Both the position numbers and the translations under genes were made by a program. From Glaciihabitans tibetensis (lineage in GTDB: Bacteria > Actinomycetota > Actinomycetes > Actinomycetales > Microbacteriaceae): a stretch of DNA of 64,000 nt. The stretch is taken from contig NZ_PVTL01000012.1 of the NCBI RefSeq assembly GCF_003003265.1, positions 1-64,000 of the forward strand, read 5' to 3'. The notes beneath the pieces are model-generated. The model was given only the letters and a program-made list of their open reading frames with translations, was not told the origin of the DNA and did no database searches. Shown here in pieces: positions 54,995-63,010 of the stretch; within the stretch, counting starts at the first letter, position 1; each line of letters opens with the position of its first letter.

Positions 54995-56257
54995 GTGGTT
55001 CGTATGAGCGCGGTGGCACTTCAGCCAGTCATGGCTCTGTGGCGCAAAAGAGCGCAAACTCGGCGGAACGAACTGCCCCGTCCGACGGACGGCACACACG
55101 TCGAGGCGCATGGTGAGAACTCCGACTGGATCCTTATCGTCGGCCATGGCCTCGCCCGCGGGTGGGGAGTGCGTTCGCACACGCTGGGCCTTCCCGGTCA
55201 GGTGGCCCGCGAATTGACGACGCTCACCGGGCGCGGCAGCGACATTGATGTGACCGTCGCCGACGACCATGCCGCCATCGCCCGCGTTGTCGCGAGCTCC
55301 GCGCAAGCGCGGTACCACGCGATCGTGGTGGTCAGCGGTGCAACCGACGCGGTGCACCTGCGCTCCCCCGCTTCGTGGCGCAGCTCAATGGCTGAGCTCG
55401 TGGACTCGGTTGCGGCGCAGGCGGTGGAGGGGGCGAGCGTGGTGATCACCGGCATCCCGCACCTTCGTTCTGTCGACCTTTTCGATTCCGCGATCCTGTG
55501 GGTGGCAGCCGAGCACGCGGCCAAGCTCAACGCCATTACCCGCGAACTGTGCGAGAACCGGCTTGGCGTCAGCTATGTCGAGCTGCCGTCCACGCTGCCT
55601 GCCTCGCAGCGGGACGAGCTGCGCGCGGCCGAAAACTACCGGATCTTCGGAGCCGCGATCGCGGCGAGCCTGCTGCCGCATCTTCGGCCCGCGGGATCCA
55701 CCGAACCCGCGGAGGTAGCACTCCGGCGCGTTGATGGAGTTCCGCGCGGGCGCGCGGAAGCTGCGCGCCAGTCGGCCGTGGACTCCCTGCCTCCCCTCGA
55801 GGGAGCTGCGGCCACGGAGGTGCAGCGTTTGGTGGCCGCGGCGAAGGCTGTCTACAAGACGAGCTTTGCCGCGTTCACCCTGGTCGACGCCGACCTGCTG
55901 CACCACAAGGTCGGGTCGGGGATCAAACCGTCGTCGGTGCCACGGAGCGACTCGATCTGCACGATCGCGATGCACAACAGCGAGACGACGATCGTTGCGG
56001 ATGTCATGCGGGATGCTCGCTTCCGGCATCTTCGCGGAGTGCGGTTTTACGCGGGGCATCCCATTGTGTCGGCCACGGGGCATCCCGTCGGCATGCTCTG
56101 CGTGGTCGACACGGAGCCGCGCGACGCCGCCTCCTTCGACACGACGATGCTGCGGGAGCTCGCGGCTGCTCTGCAGAAGCGGCTGTGGCTGGCGGCAGCG
56201 GACGGCCAGCCGAACAGCCAGCCGAACAACCAGTTAGACGGCTCGGCGAAGAAGTAG
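54995..56257 (+). CDS. Degenerate SGNH-like domain fused to a GAF domain
   Basis: A 420-residue cytoplasmic protein. Residues about 40-235 follow an SGNH-hydrolase layout (ILIVGHGLARGWGV, IVVVSGATDAVH, VVITGIPHLRS), but block I has GHG where Ser should be, and the GxND and DxxH residues are absent, so it should be inactive. Residues about 270-405 form a GAF domain (VRFYAGHPIVSATGHPVGMLCVVD). GTG 54995 has GGAGG 7 nt upstream. It may be a ligand sensor. Confidence 0.7.
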   Translation: MVRMSAVALQPVMALWRKRAQTRRNELPRPTDGTHVEAHGENSDWILIVGHGLARGWGVRSHTLGLPGQVARELTTLTGRGSDIDVTVADDHAAIARVVASSAQARYHAIVVVSGATDAVHLRSPASWRSSMAELVDSVAAQAVEGASVVITGIPHLRSVDLFDSAILWVAAEHAAKLNAITRELCENRLGVSYVELPSTLPASQRDELRAAENYRIFGAAIAASLLPHLRPAGSTEPAEVALRRVDGVPRGRAEAARQSAVDSLPPLEGAAATEVQRLVAAAKAVYKTSFAAFTLVDADLLHHKVGSGIKPSSVPRSDSICTIAMHNSETTIVADVMRDARFRHLRGVRFYAGHPIVSATGHPVGMLCVVDTEPRDAASFDTTMLRELAAALQKRLWLAAADGQPNSQPNNQLDGSAKK

Positions 56258-57019
56258 TTAGGCGGGCTCGCTGGCCACGGCGGAATCGGGTGCTCCGGAG
56301 CTGTCGCGAGCACCGGGGGTATCGCGAGCGCCGGGGGCATCGCTGATTACGGCGGCCAGGCTCGCGTCCGCCCGCCTCGTATTGGCGCGGCGCTTCTTGC
56401 TCGCAGCGACGAGACCGATCGTGATGGAGACCGCCGCGTAGAGCAGCATTGCGCCCGCCACGACGGGGATAATCACGGCCCGGTACGGCCCGTTGATGAT
56501 CGTGCTCGCGTAGCCGACCACCGGAATCGAGTACCAGAGCCGTCCCTGGATCTGCTCGGCGATGACCGGCGGGTCCTCGGCATCGTTGTTATCGCCCTTG
56601 AAAGTAAAGGTGCGTTCGCCAGTGGTGGATGATGCGACCGCCGTCACCCGGTGCGTCACCACCGCTGGCTGGCCAGACTCAATCTGGTAGGTGACGACGT
56701 CACCGATCTGGATCGTGTTGGTATCGACCGGTTCGACGATAAGAAGGGTTCCCGGAGGCAGGCCCGGCTCCATCGAGCTGGTGAGCACGGTCAGCGGGGT
56801 CGCGCCGGTCACCTTCGGGATGATGACGGCAACGATCATGAGCGCGAGCACGATTCCGAAGAGTCCCATGCTGAGGCCGGTGCGGATCAGCTGCCAGACG
56901 GTTTTCTTGGCGGGCGGCTTGGGCTGCTTTCTAGCCGGTGCTCCGGCCGGCGCTTTCGCGAACGCTTTTGCTGGCTTGGCGGCGCGCTCCTTCGCGTGAC
57001 TTCCCCCGTGCCTGCCCAT
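56258..57019 (-). CDS. Signal peptidase I, ER/SipW type
   Basis: A 253-residue protein with a Lys/Ala/Pro-rich N-terminal arm, a membrane span, catalytic Ser in LTSSMEPGLPPG, the Ser-His type VTHRV motif in place of the bacterial Lys, KGDNNDAED and a C-terminal span with a polar tail of short GARD-like repeats. Such enzymes (SipW) process exported proteins with alternate signal peptides. The three upstream genes 57022-59712 carry just such signals and are its likely substrates. Confidence 0.9.
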   Translation of the reverse strand: MGRHGGSHAKERAAKPAKAFAKAPAGAPARKQPKPPAKKTVWQLIRTGLSMGLFGIVLALMIVAVIIPKVTGATPLTVLTSSMEPGLPPGTLLIVEPVDTNTIQIGDVVTYQIESGQPAVVTHRVTAVASSTTGERTFTFKGDNNDAEDPPVIAEQIQGRLWYSIPVVGYASTIINGPYRAVIIPVVAGAMLLYAAVSITIGLVAASKKRRANTRRADASLAAVISDAPGARDTPGARDSSGAPDSAVASEPA

Positions 57020-57021
57020 GG

Positions 57022-58290
57022 CTATCGCGCCGGGGTGAGGGTGAAGACCTGCGAGGGCACGCTCGGGCTGGCACACGCCCCCGAGTAGAGGCGTCCGTTT
57101 TGTTCGGCGACGCCGGTGAGGCAGGTTCCGGTGCTGACGTTCACAAACTGGAACTGGGTGCCGCTCGTGCCGACGGGTCGCGCGGTCCACTTGCTGGTGG
57201 CCGCGTTGTCCCACGTCACGACCTGCGCGTACCCGCCGCCGTTCTGCGGGAGCGCCCAGCTGGTTCCCATGGCGTGCGCCGGGTAGACCCGGTAGCTTCC
57301 GTCGCCCAGCTGCTGGAAGTTCCAGGCCTGGTTGGCGGAGAAGTTGCAGTCGAAGAAGTGAATCGGGGTGCCGCTGGCGGTGCTGGCGTTCAAGACGTCG
57401 ACGCACTTCGACTGCACGCTCGCCGATTTCACCGACAGCCAGATCGTCGAATCGATGTTGAGTGTGCGCACCGAGGCTGCGGAGGACCAGGAGGTGTTGC
57501 CCGCGGCATCCACCGCTCGAATCGTGTACGAGTACGGCGTGTTGCGGGTGAGCGCAGCGTCGAGGTAAGGACTGGTAACTCCCGACTTCACGAGCTGGTT
57601 ATCACGGTACAGGGCGTAGGAGGCAACGCCGACGTTGTCGGAGCTCGCTCCCCAGGAGACGGTGGTCGAGTATCCAGACGTGTTCGAGAACGTGGGCGTG
57701 CCCGGCCGAGACGGCGCCGCGATGTCTGCCGCGGTTTGGGTGACGGTTGCTTCGGGAGCGGCGGCGCTCCAGGTATCGCCGACGGTGGTAGACGTGGAAG
57801 TCAACGTGATCGTTCCCACCATTGACTGGCCGCCGGTCGCCGTGATCTGCGAAGTAGTCATCGACGATTTAAAGCAGAATACGAGGGATGCCCCGGCCGC
57901 CAGCGTCCCGGAGAACTCCGGCAGCGTTGTCCAGTTGTACGACCCGGCGAAAGTCGCCGCGGACGTGCACGCCGCGACAGTAGTCACGGCCGGCGCGGGC
58001 TGCAGCAGCACATTCGTAGCAATCCCGCTGCTCGAGGATGCGTGCAACAGCAGGGTGTAGGTGCTGGCAACGGTGCCAGTGTTGGTCACCGTGATCGGGG
58101 CGACCTTCGACGTGGTCGTCGCGTTGTAGTCGACGGCCAGCGCGGAGAAGCCGGTCTGGCTGATGCCCATCGTGGCGGCGGAGACGGTTGCGGTGGTGGT
58201 GCCCTGGCTGCTCCAGAGTGCGGCGGCGGTGCCGGTTCCGGCGAGGACGAGGAACAGCACTATGCCGAACGCAATGATGGATTTTCTCAT
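57022..58290 (-). CDS. Surface protein with alternate signal, FN3 and ricin-type lectin domains
   Basis: A 422-residue exported protein: SipW-type signal (about 1-30, ending ALWSSQ), a TasA-like beta domain (30-190), a fibronectin type III domain (about 195-285; SRPGTPTF to SSAASVRT) and a ricin/CBM13-like lectin (about 290-422; KCVDVLNAST, CNFSANQAWNFQ). The lectin suggests carbohydrate binding, perhaps to the cell's own polymer. It overlaps the upstream gene (ATGA at 58287-58290) and precedes the peptidase gene by 2 nt. Confidence 0.87.
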   Translation of the reverse strand: MRKSIIAFGIVLFLVLAGTGTAAALWSSQGTTTATVSAATMGISQTGFSALAVDYNATTTSKVAPITVTNTGTVASTYTLLLHASSSSGIATNVLLQPAPAVTTVAACTSAATFAGSYNWTTLPEFSGTLAAGASLVFCFKSSMTTSQITATGGQSMVGTITLTSTSTTVGDTWSAAAPEATVTQTAADIAAPSRPGTPTFSNTSGYSTTVSWGASSDNVGVASYALYRDNQLVKSGVTSPYLDAALTRNTPYSYTIRAVDAAGNTSWSSAASVRTLNIDSTIWLSVKSASVQSKCVDVLNASTASGTPIHFFDCNFSANQAWNFQQLGDGSYRVYPAHAMGTSWALPQNGGGYAQVVTWDNAATSKWTARPVGTSGTQFQFVNVSTGTCLTGVAEQNGRLYSGACASPSVPSQVFTLTPAR

Positions 58291-58889
58291 GCGCCACGCA
58301 CCTGGGTTGCGGTGAGGTTCAGCGTGAACGTGGTGCTGCCGCCGGACACGGACATGGGCGCGTCGACATCCATCTTCAATTCAAGGCACAGCGGGGCACT
58401 CGCGCCGACCGCCATGGTGACCGGCGCAGACACCGTGGTGAAGTTGGCCAGGCGGGTGCCGGCGGTGGTCGAAGCATTGCAGGTGGCCGACTGCGTCGCG
58501 CGCAGGGTGAGCTCGTTGCTGAGCCCCTTGCTGTTGGTGAGAATCGTGACGCCCGTGACGGCGGTGCTGAGCTTGGTGGTTCCGGTGTTGGCGAGCGTCA
58601 GCGGCACCATGATCGACTGGCCGGGGGCGAGGTTTGCCAGGCCGAGCGCGGGAATCGTGTAGGTGGTCGAGCCGTTGATGGTGAGGCCGGTGGAGGCGCT
58701 GGTCACGGTCGACGCGTTGACGGCAGTGTTCTTGTTCCACATTGCGTAGGTGCTGCCGACACCCGTGAGGGCCAGGGCAGACACCATCACGAGGAGGAGA
58801 GCGGAACCGAGCAGGGCGCGGGCGGTGTTGCGGGGTTTGCGGCTGGTGGTGGGTGTAGCAAGCGCGAGGTGGCGGGCCGGTGAATTCAC
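58287..58889 (-). CDS. Alternate-signal-peptide surface protein (TasA/camelysin-like)
   Basis: A 200-residue protein with a basic N-terminus, a hydrophobic segment and the SipW-type cleavage region GSTYAMWNKN, followed by a Thr/Ser-rich beta domain ending TLNLTATQVRG. GTG 58889 has AAAGGAG upstream. It is the second gene of the four-gene surface operon. Probably a fibre or matrix subunit. Confidence 0.82.
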   Translation of the reverse strand: MNSPARHLALATPTTSRKPRNTARALLGSALLLVMVSALALTGVGSTYAMWNKNTAVNASTVTSASTGLTINGSTTYTIPALGLANLAPGQSIMVPLTLANTGTTKLSTAVTGVTILTNSKGLSNELTLRATQSATCNASTTAGTRLANFTTVSAPVTMAVGASAPLCLELKMDVDAPMSVSGGSTTFTLNLTATQVRGA

Positions 58890-58934
58890 GGTCTGCTCCT
58901 TTCTGCGCGGGGTGCTGGTGTATCGGGTGCTGGT

Positions 58935-58979
58935 GGTTCGGGTTCTGGTGGTTCGGGTTCTGGTGGTTCGGGTTCTGGT
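58935..58979. repeat. 15-bp tandem repeat, three perfect copies
   Basis: Unit GGTTCGGGTTCTGGT, in the leader between the two surface-protein genes. The leader (58890-59080) is extremely C-rich and G-poor on the transcribed strand, with further CTAGCACCC repeats, so the RNA should be unstructured. Confidence 0.85.
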
Positions 58980-59084
58980 GGTGCTGGGTGCTAGGTGCGG
59001 CTGGTGGTGCAGGGTGCGGGTGCTAGGTGTGGCTGGGTGCTAGGTGCTGCTGGGTGCTAGTTGCTGGCCGCGTTAACCCGCGAT

Positions 59085-59110
59085 GGGGCGCCGCCCGAAG
59101 GCGACGCCCC
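59085..59110 (-). terminator. Strong hairpin with TTCG loop after the first surface-protein gene
   Basis: On the minus strand GGGGCGTCGCC, TTCG loop, GGCGGCGCCCC: ten pairs plus one wobble, 8 nt past the stop at 59119. It should reduce read-through into the downstream genes; with the C-rich leader it could set subunit ratios. Confidence 0.75.
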
Positions 59111-59118
59111 GGATCAAA

Positions 59119-59712
59119 CTACGGGCGGGTGTTCTGCACGAGGTTGAAGGAGACTGCGCTGAGGTTCAGTGTGCCGTTCTGGGCTGTGAGGCCGCTGACG
59201 GTGGTGGGGAGCGCGACGGTCAGGGTGACGGTGACGGTGCTGACACCGGAGGCGTTGGGGGCAACTGTGAAGGTGTTGGCTGCGGCGCCGGCGGTGACGC
59301 CGGTTCCGGAGGCGACCATCGAGATGGTGGAGGCCGACTTAAGGGCGACGTTCGCGGCGGTGGCTGCGGCGTCGGTTCCGGTGGTGCCGATGGTGAGGTC
59401 GTCGTAGCTGAGGGTGGCGACCAGGTTGTTACCGGTCGCGGCGACGGTGAAGACCTGCGTCATCTGGACGGTGTCACCGGGGACGATCTTGTATGCGGAG
59501 ATGGACGGGATGGCGACTCCGCCGGCCGGTGCGTCGGTCGAGACGTTCTTCCAGCTCGCGGTGCTGCTCTTGGCGATGGTCAGCGTGCCGGAGGCAACCG
59601 TGCCAGCGTCGGCGGTCGTGGTGGAGTTCCACATGGCGAACGTTCCTGCTCCACCAAGAAGCAGCGCGATTCCGAGGGTTCCAACAATGGCGCCGGAGGT
59701 GAGCTTGTTCAT
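59119..59712 (-). CDS. Alternate-signal-peptide surface protein, major subunit candidate
   Basis: A 197-residue protein with the alternate signal (about 1-30: NKLTSGAIVGTLGIALLL then AGTFAMWNST) and a Thr/Val/Ala-rich beta domain. It is a paralogue of the next gene by layout. ATG 59712 has AAAGGAAAACACC upstream. First gene of the surface operon; its hairpin terminator suggests higher expression than the rest, hence possibly the main fibre subunit. Confidence 0.83.
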   Translation of the reverse strand: MNKLTSGAIVGTLGIALLLGGAGTFAMWNSTTTADAGTVASGTLTIAKSSTASWKNVSTDAPAGGVAIPSISAYKIVPGDTVQMTQVFTVAATGNNLVATLSYDDLTIGTTGTDAAATAANVALKSASTISMVASGTGVTAGAAANTFTVAPNASGVSTVTVTLTVALPTTVSGLTAQNGTLNLSAVSFNLVQNTRP

Positions 59713-60346
59713 GGTGTTTTCCTTTCGAGGGCGACCGCTGTTCGGTGCCGGTGATGTTGCGTTTGGCTTGGTCCCCAACGTATCGGTACAAACCCCCCGA
59801 ATTGGGGGAACTGAGGCGTCCTTGAGTTAAAGCTGAGACTGGTTCGCTTGCGTGGGAGAACCTTGCACAACCTTGAGGTTTAAAACTCACCACAAGTGAA
59901 ATCTGTTCGCTATGGTGCACAGCGTGTATTTGGGCTCACGGTTTAGGAACCGATTCGTGCGTGCGTTTAGTAGTCACGGCACGGGCGGACTGGGTTGCGG
60001 GCGCGGACCAGGTCGCGGGCAACCTGATCGACAGGCGGATCCGTTGACCCAGCGGGCAGCTGTCGACTACCGCCCCTGTTTTGGCTCGCCCAGCGGACAA
60101 CAATCGACCCATTCTCGGAAAAAACGCGACGGGGCTGCCCGGTCGGCGAACCCGAGAATCGACAAGTGGCCGGTCGACCCGCGTCCGAGGTAGACAAGTG
60201 GCCGGTCGACGGGCCCTGGGACCGTGACCGTGACCGTAGCCGTAGCCGTAGCCGTAGCCGTAGCCGTAGCCATAGCCATAGCCATCGAGTGTGCAGGTTT
60301 ATTCCACCACTAGTGATATTCCAGCAACAAGAGTATGGTCCTGTGC
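59713..60346. other. Intergenic region with dispersed repeat and hexamer array
   Basis: About 630 bp between divergent genes. It carries the copy of the dispersed element at 60090-60210 (AATCGACAAGTGGCCGGTCG, with a second copy of ACAAGTGGCCGGTCGAC 40 nt on) and the hexamer array 60221-60286. The promoter of the surface operon should lie near 59713-59900, where GC drops. Confidence 0.5.
60221..60286. repeat. Hexanucleotide array (ACCGTG/GCCGTA/GCCATA)n
   Basis: About eleven six-base units, drifting from ACCGTG through GCCGTA to GCCATA. On the minus strand it could code Gly-Tyr repeats as in the BY-kinase tail (51019), but no ORF with a start supports coding. Confidence 0.85.
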
Positions 60347-60820
60347 ATGGCAGCCACCGAGTTACGGGAACCCACATTCTGGGTACTCACCGCGTTAGCG
60401 TCCGGGCGCAGGCACGGGTACGCCCTCATCCAGGAGACGCGCGAACTTTCCGACGGACGCGTCAACCTCAAGGTCGCGACGCTCTACGCCGCGCTCGACC
60501 GGCTCGGCACGCAGGGCCTCGTCGCATCCGACGGCGATGAGGTGATCGATGGACGCCTGCGGCGGTATTTCAGGCTGACGGATGCCGGCGCGCAAAGGCT
60601 CGCGGACGAGATCACTCGTCTCGAGGCGAACGCTCGAGAAGCGACGGCACGCCTGAAGCTGCGGCCGCTGTCTCTCGTCTCGGCGCTCTCGTCGACGGGC
60701 TCCGCTTTTACTGGCTCCGAGACATCCGCCCGCTCCGCTCGCTCCGCTATATATACCCGCTCCGCTCGCTCCGCTCTATATACCCGCTCCGCTCTATATA
60801 AGAGGAAGGCTGCGCGATGA
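60347..60820 (+). CDS. PadR-family transcriptional regulator with repetitive tail
   Basis: A 157-residue winged-helix regulator: ELREPTFWVLTALASGRRHGYAL, LKVATLYAALDRLGTQGLV and a GRLRRYFRLTDAGAQRLADE wing are PadR hallmarks. The last ~35 residues come from tandem CGCTCCGCT/TATATA repeats (60727-60800), giving SARSAIYTRSARSALYTR-like repeats in place of a normal dimerisation tail. ATG 60347 is preferred to 60335. Its stop overlaps the next start. Confidence 0.85.
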   Translation: MAATELREPTFWVLTALASGRRHGYALIQETRELSDGRVNLKVATLYAALDRLGTQGLVASDGDEVIDGRLRRYFRLTDAGAQRLADEITRLEANAREATARLKLRPLSLVSALSSTGSAFTGSETSARSARSAIYTRSARSALYTRSALYKRKAAR

Positions 60821-61536
60821 CACCGGGCGCTGGCGACTCGAGCGGAACAGCCGGGAGTACTGCTGCTGCCGCAGACTCCGCCGCGGACTCCGCCGCAGAC
60901 TCCGCCGCAGCCCTCCGCGCCGAATACGAACGACTCCTTCGCTGGTACCCCGCGCGGTGGCGCGCCCAGAACGGGGCCGCAATGGTCGGCGCCTTGCTCG
61001 ACCAGGCCGAGGACGAGCGGCGCGATCGCCCAACGGCCGGCGACCGCGTGAGCCTGGTGGTGGGCGGCATCCAGCAGACGCTGCGTTCTGCGGTAACCGG
61101 CAGCCGGTGGAGCCTGATTCCGCTCGGTGTCGTTGCCGCGATGTCCGCTCTCTACTTTCCGACTACCTGGGCGCCGAACGTCAGCTACCCCGGAACGCTG
61201 GGCCCGTTCGCCAACCCGTCCGTTGTCGCCAGCGCGCTCGTGATTGTGTCTTTCGGACTAGCACTGGCTTCGCGCCAGGGTGCCGCGCGCATTCTTGGAC
61301 TGAGCGCGATCATCGTGGAGCTCGTCGTGGGTGTGGTCGCCGCGCGGGAGAACTGGCTCGGGCCGAGCTGGAGCACGGTGGTGGTGTTCGTCGGCCTGAC
61401 CTGGCTGGGAATAGCACCCGCGCGGCGCGGGAAGACCGTGTCCCTCGGGCTTGCCGCGCTGCTCGCGATTGTGGCAGCCTCGGTCTTCGGGCCAGCGCTA
61501 TGGGCCTTCGCAACGGAAGCGGTTGCCGGTCTCTGA
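60817..61536 (+). CDS. PadR-associated membrane protein
   Basis: A 239-residue protein with an Ala-Asp-Ser repeat N-terminus (coded by 60877-60912), a conserved LRWYPARWRAQNGAAMVGALLD segment typical of proteins cotranscribed with PadR regulators in actinobacteria, and four to five membrane spans (about 95-235). ATGA overlap with PadR indicates co-translation. Function unknown; it may be the regulated transporter-like partner. Confidence 0.75.
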   Translation: MTPGAGDSSGTAGSTAAAADSAADSAADSAAALRAEYERLLRWYPARWRAQNGAAMVGALLDQAEDERRDRPTAGDRVSLVVGGIQQTLRSAVTGSRWSLIPLGVVAAMSALYFPTTWAPNVSYPGTLGPFANPSVVASALVIVSFGLALASRQGAARILGLSAIIVELVVGVVAARENWLGPSWSTVVVFVGLTWLGIAPARRGKTVSLGLAALLAIVAASVFGPALWAFATEAVAGL

Positions 61537-61606
61537 GCGAACTAGCTATTGACACTAGCCGTTTGGCGGGGCATCCTTAGCCTTATGGACACAGCAACTC
61601 CGCACT

Positions 61607-61690
61607 ATCTCGCTCGCACTCGCACTCGCACTCGCACTCGCTCTCTCGCTCCCGCTCGCACTCCCGCTCCCGCTCCCGCTCCAGGTCGCA
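61607..61690. repeat. CGCACT/CCGCTC microsatellite before the TetR gene
   Basis: Hexamer-rich run of CGCACT and CCGCTC units. An open frame crosses it (61585-61755) giving Arg-Thr and Pro-Ala dipeptide repeats and overlaps the TetR start; it could be a leader peptide, but the evidence is weak. Confidence 0.75.
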
Positions 61691-61747
61691 CTCCGGATCG
61701 CACGCCCACGCCCACACTCACCACCGCCCAGGCCGGGGTGATGCCGC

Positions 61748-62350
61748 GTGCCTAGGGCAGGACTGACCCGGGACCGGGTCGCGGAAGAGGCAGCTGTCAT
61801 GGCCGACGAGGTCGGGCTGAGCAAGCTCACCCTGGCCGCCCTCGCTGATCGGCTCGGCGTTCGGCAGCCCTCCCTTTATAAGCACATCGACTCGATGGCC
61901 AGCCTCCACCGCGACATTGCCGTCCACGCCAAACGCGAGCTGGGTGGCGTGCTCGCCCGAGCGTCGGTCGGGCGTTCCGGGGCGGATGCCATCTCCGCGA
62001 TGTCTCGTTCCTACCGAGAGTGGGCGCTGCAGCATCCCGCACGGTATGAAGCTTCGAATTTTATGCCAGCTTCGGGGGATGTCGAGGACGAAACAGTCTC
62101 GCTCGCGGCGATCCAGGTCATCGCCGACGTTCTGACCGCCTATCGCCTCGAGGGTGATGACGCGGTGGATGCGATTCGGGCATTCCGGTCGACCCTGCAC
62201 GGGTTCGTCTCCTTCGAAACGGCCGGGGCCTTCGCCTTGAGCGCGGATGTCAACCGGAGCTTTGAGCGGCTCGTCCATGGATTCATCGTCGCCCTCACCC
62301 AGTGGACTGAGACGGATATCCCGCAGCCGGCCGGGTTAGACCAGTCCTGA
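61748..62350 (+). CDS. TetR-family transcriptional regulator
   Basis: A 200-residue regulator with HTH segment LTLAALADRLGVRQPSLYKHI and a C-terminal WHG-like ligand domain (LHGFVSFETAGAFAL). GTG 61748 gives a standard N-terminus (PRAGLTRDRVAEEA). It is followed by a SnoaL-like gene 100 nt on, a possible target. Confidence 0.85.
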   Translation: MPRAGLTRDRVAEEAAVMADEVGLSKLTLAALADRLGVRQPSLYKHIDSMASLHRDIAVHAKRELGGVLARASVGRSGADAISAMSRSYREWALQHPARYEASNFMPASGDVEDETVSLAAIQVIADVLTAYRLEGDDAVDAIRAFRSTLHGFVSFETAGAFALSADVNRSFERLVHGFIVALTQWTETDIPQPAGLDQS

Positions 62351-62450
62351 CACCGTCTGTTCCGTCCATTAGCCGTTTCTCTTTCTGACAGCGTCCGCTA
62401 CATCCGTTCCACAAACCACCCGCAGAACCACAACACAATTGGAGAAGAGC

Positions 62451-62933
62451 ATGGAAGACACCGTCACCCCCGGCACCAGCACCGGCACCAGCACCCCCAG
62501 TTCTGACCGTGAAGCAGCCACTGCGCTCGTCACGTCGTGGCTGAACCTGTGGAACGGCGACTACGCGATCGCGGAGAAAATCATCTCCGAGAGCAACCGC
62601 GTGCACGCTGCGATGTTCGACGGCGGAGATGGCAGCGCCGTCGGCGGAGTTTCGGGAATGGTGAGCTTCGTCACGCAGATGCGGTCCCTCAGTTCCGATC
62701 TGGTCTTCTCCATCGAGGTCGGCCCCATCATCGACGGTGACCACGTCGTGGTCCGCTGGGTGGCGAAGGGACACTACGGCGGCGGAATGCCCGGTGCTGG
62801 GGCGGCGGTCGGCACTGCCCTCGCCTTCCGCGGCGTTGACATTCTGCGGGTGGCCGATGGCCAGGTCGTCGAATACTGGCTGAACGCCGACACCCTGGAT
62901 CTCATGGCCCAGCTGCAGGTCGGCGCCAGCTAG
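62451..62933 (+). CDS. SnoaL-like / NTF2-fold protein
   Basis: A 160-residue cone-shaped NTF2-fold protein: LVTSWLNLWNGDYAIAEKII, VVVRWVAKGHY and RGVDILRVADGQVVEYW fit SnoaL-like polyketide cyclase or ester-cyclase relatives. Catalytic role cannot be decided. ATG 62451 has GGAG at 62441-62444. It may be regulated by the preceding TetR gene. Confidence 0.8.
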   Translation: MEDTVTPGTSTGTSTPSSDREAATALVTSWLNLWNGDYAIAEKIISESNRVHAAMFDGGDGSAVGGVSGMVSFVTQMRSLSSDLVFSIEVGPIIDGDHVVVRWVAKGHYGGGMPGAGAAVGTALAFRGVDILRVADGQVVEYWLNADTLDLMAQLQVGAS

Positions 62934-63010
62934 TCTCGCGCCGCTAATCGACGCACGCCGAGGTGGCAACCCCCGCCTCGGCGCGCGGGGCCGGTGTAGC
63001 GTTCCGGCGT

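Noticed and set aside
59083..59754. Gly/Asp-rich plus-strand ORF opposite the first surface-protein gene
   Set aside because: Antisense shadow of a Thr/Val-rich gene, giving artefactual Gly/Asp repeats.
60221..60286. Gly-Tyr repeat as a remnant of a second BY-kinase tail
   Set aside because: No kinase sequence lies upstream on the minus strand and there is no start; treated as a non-coding array.
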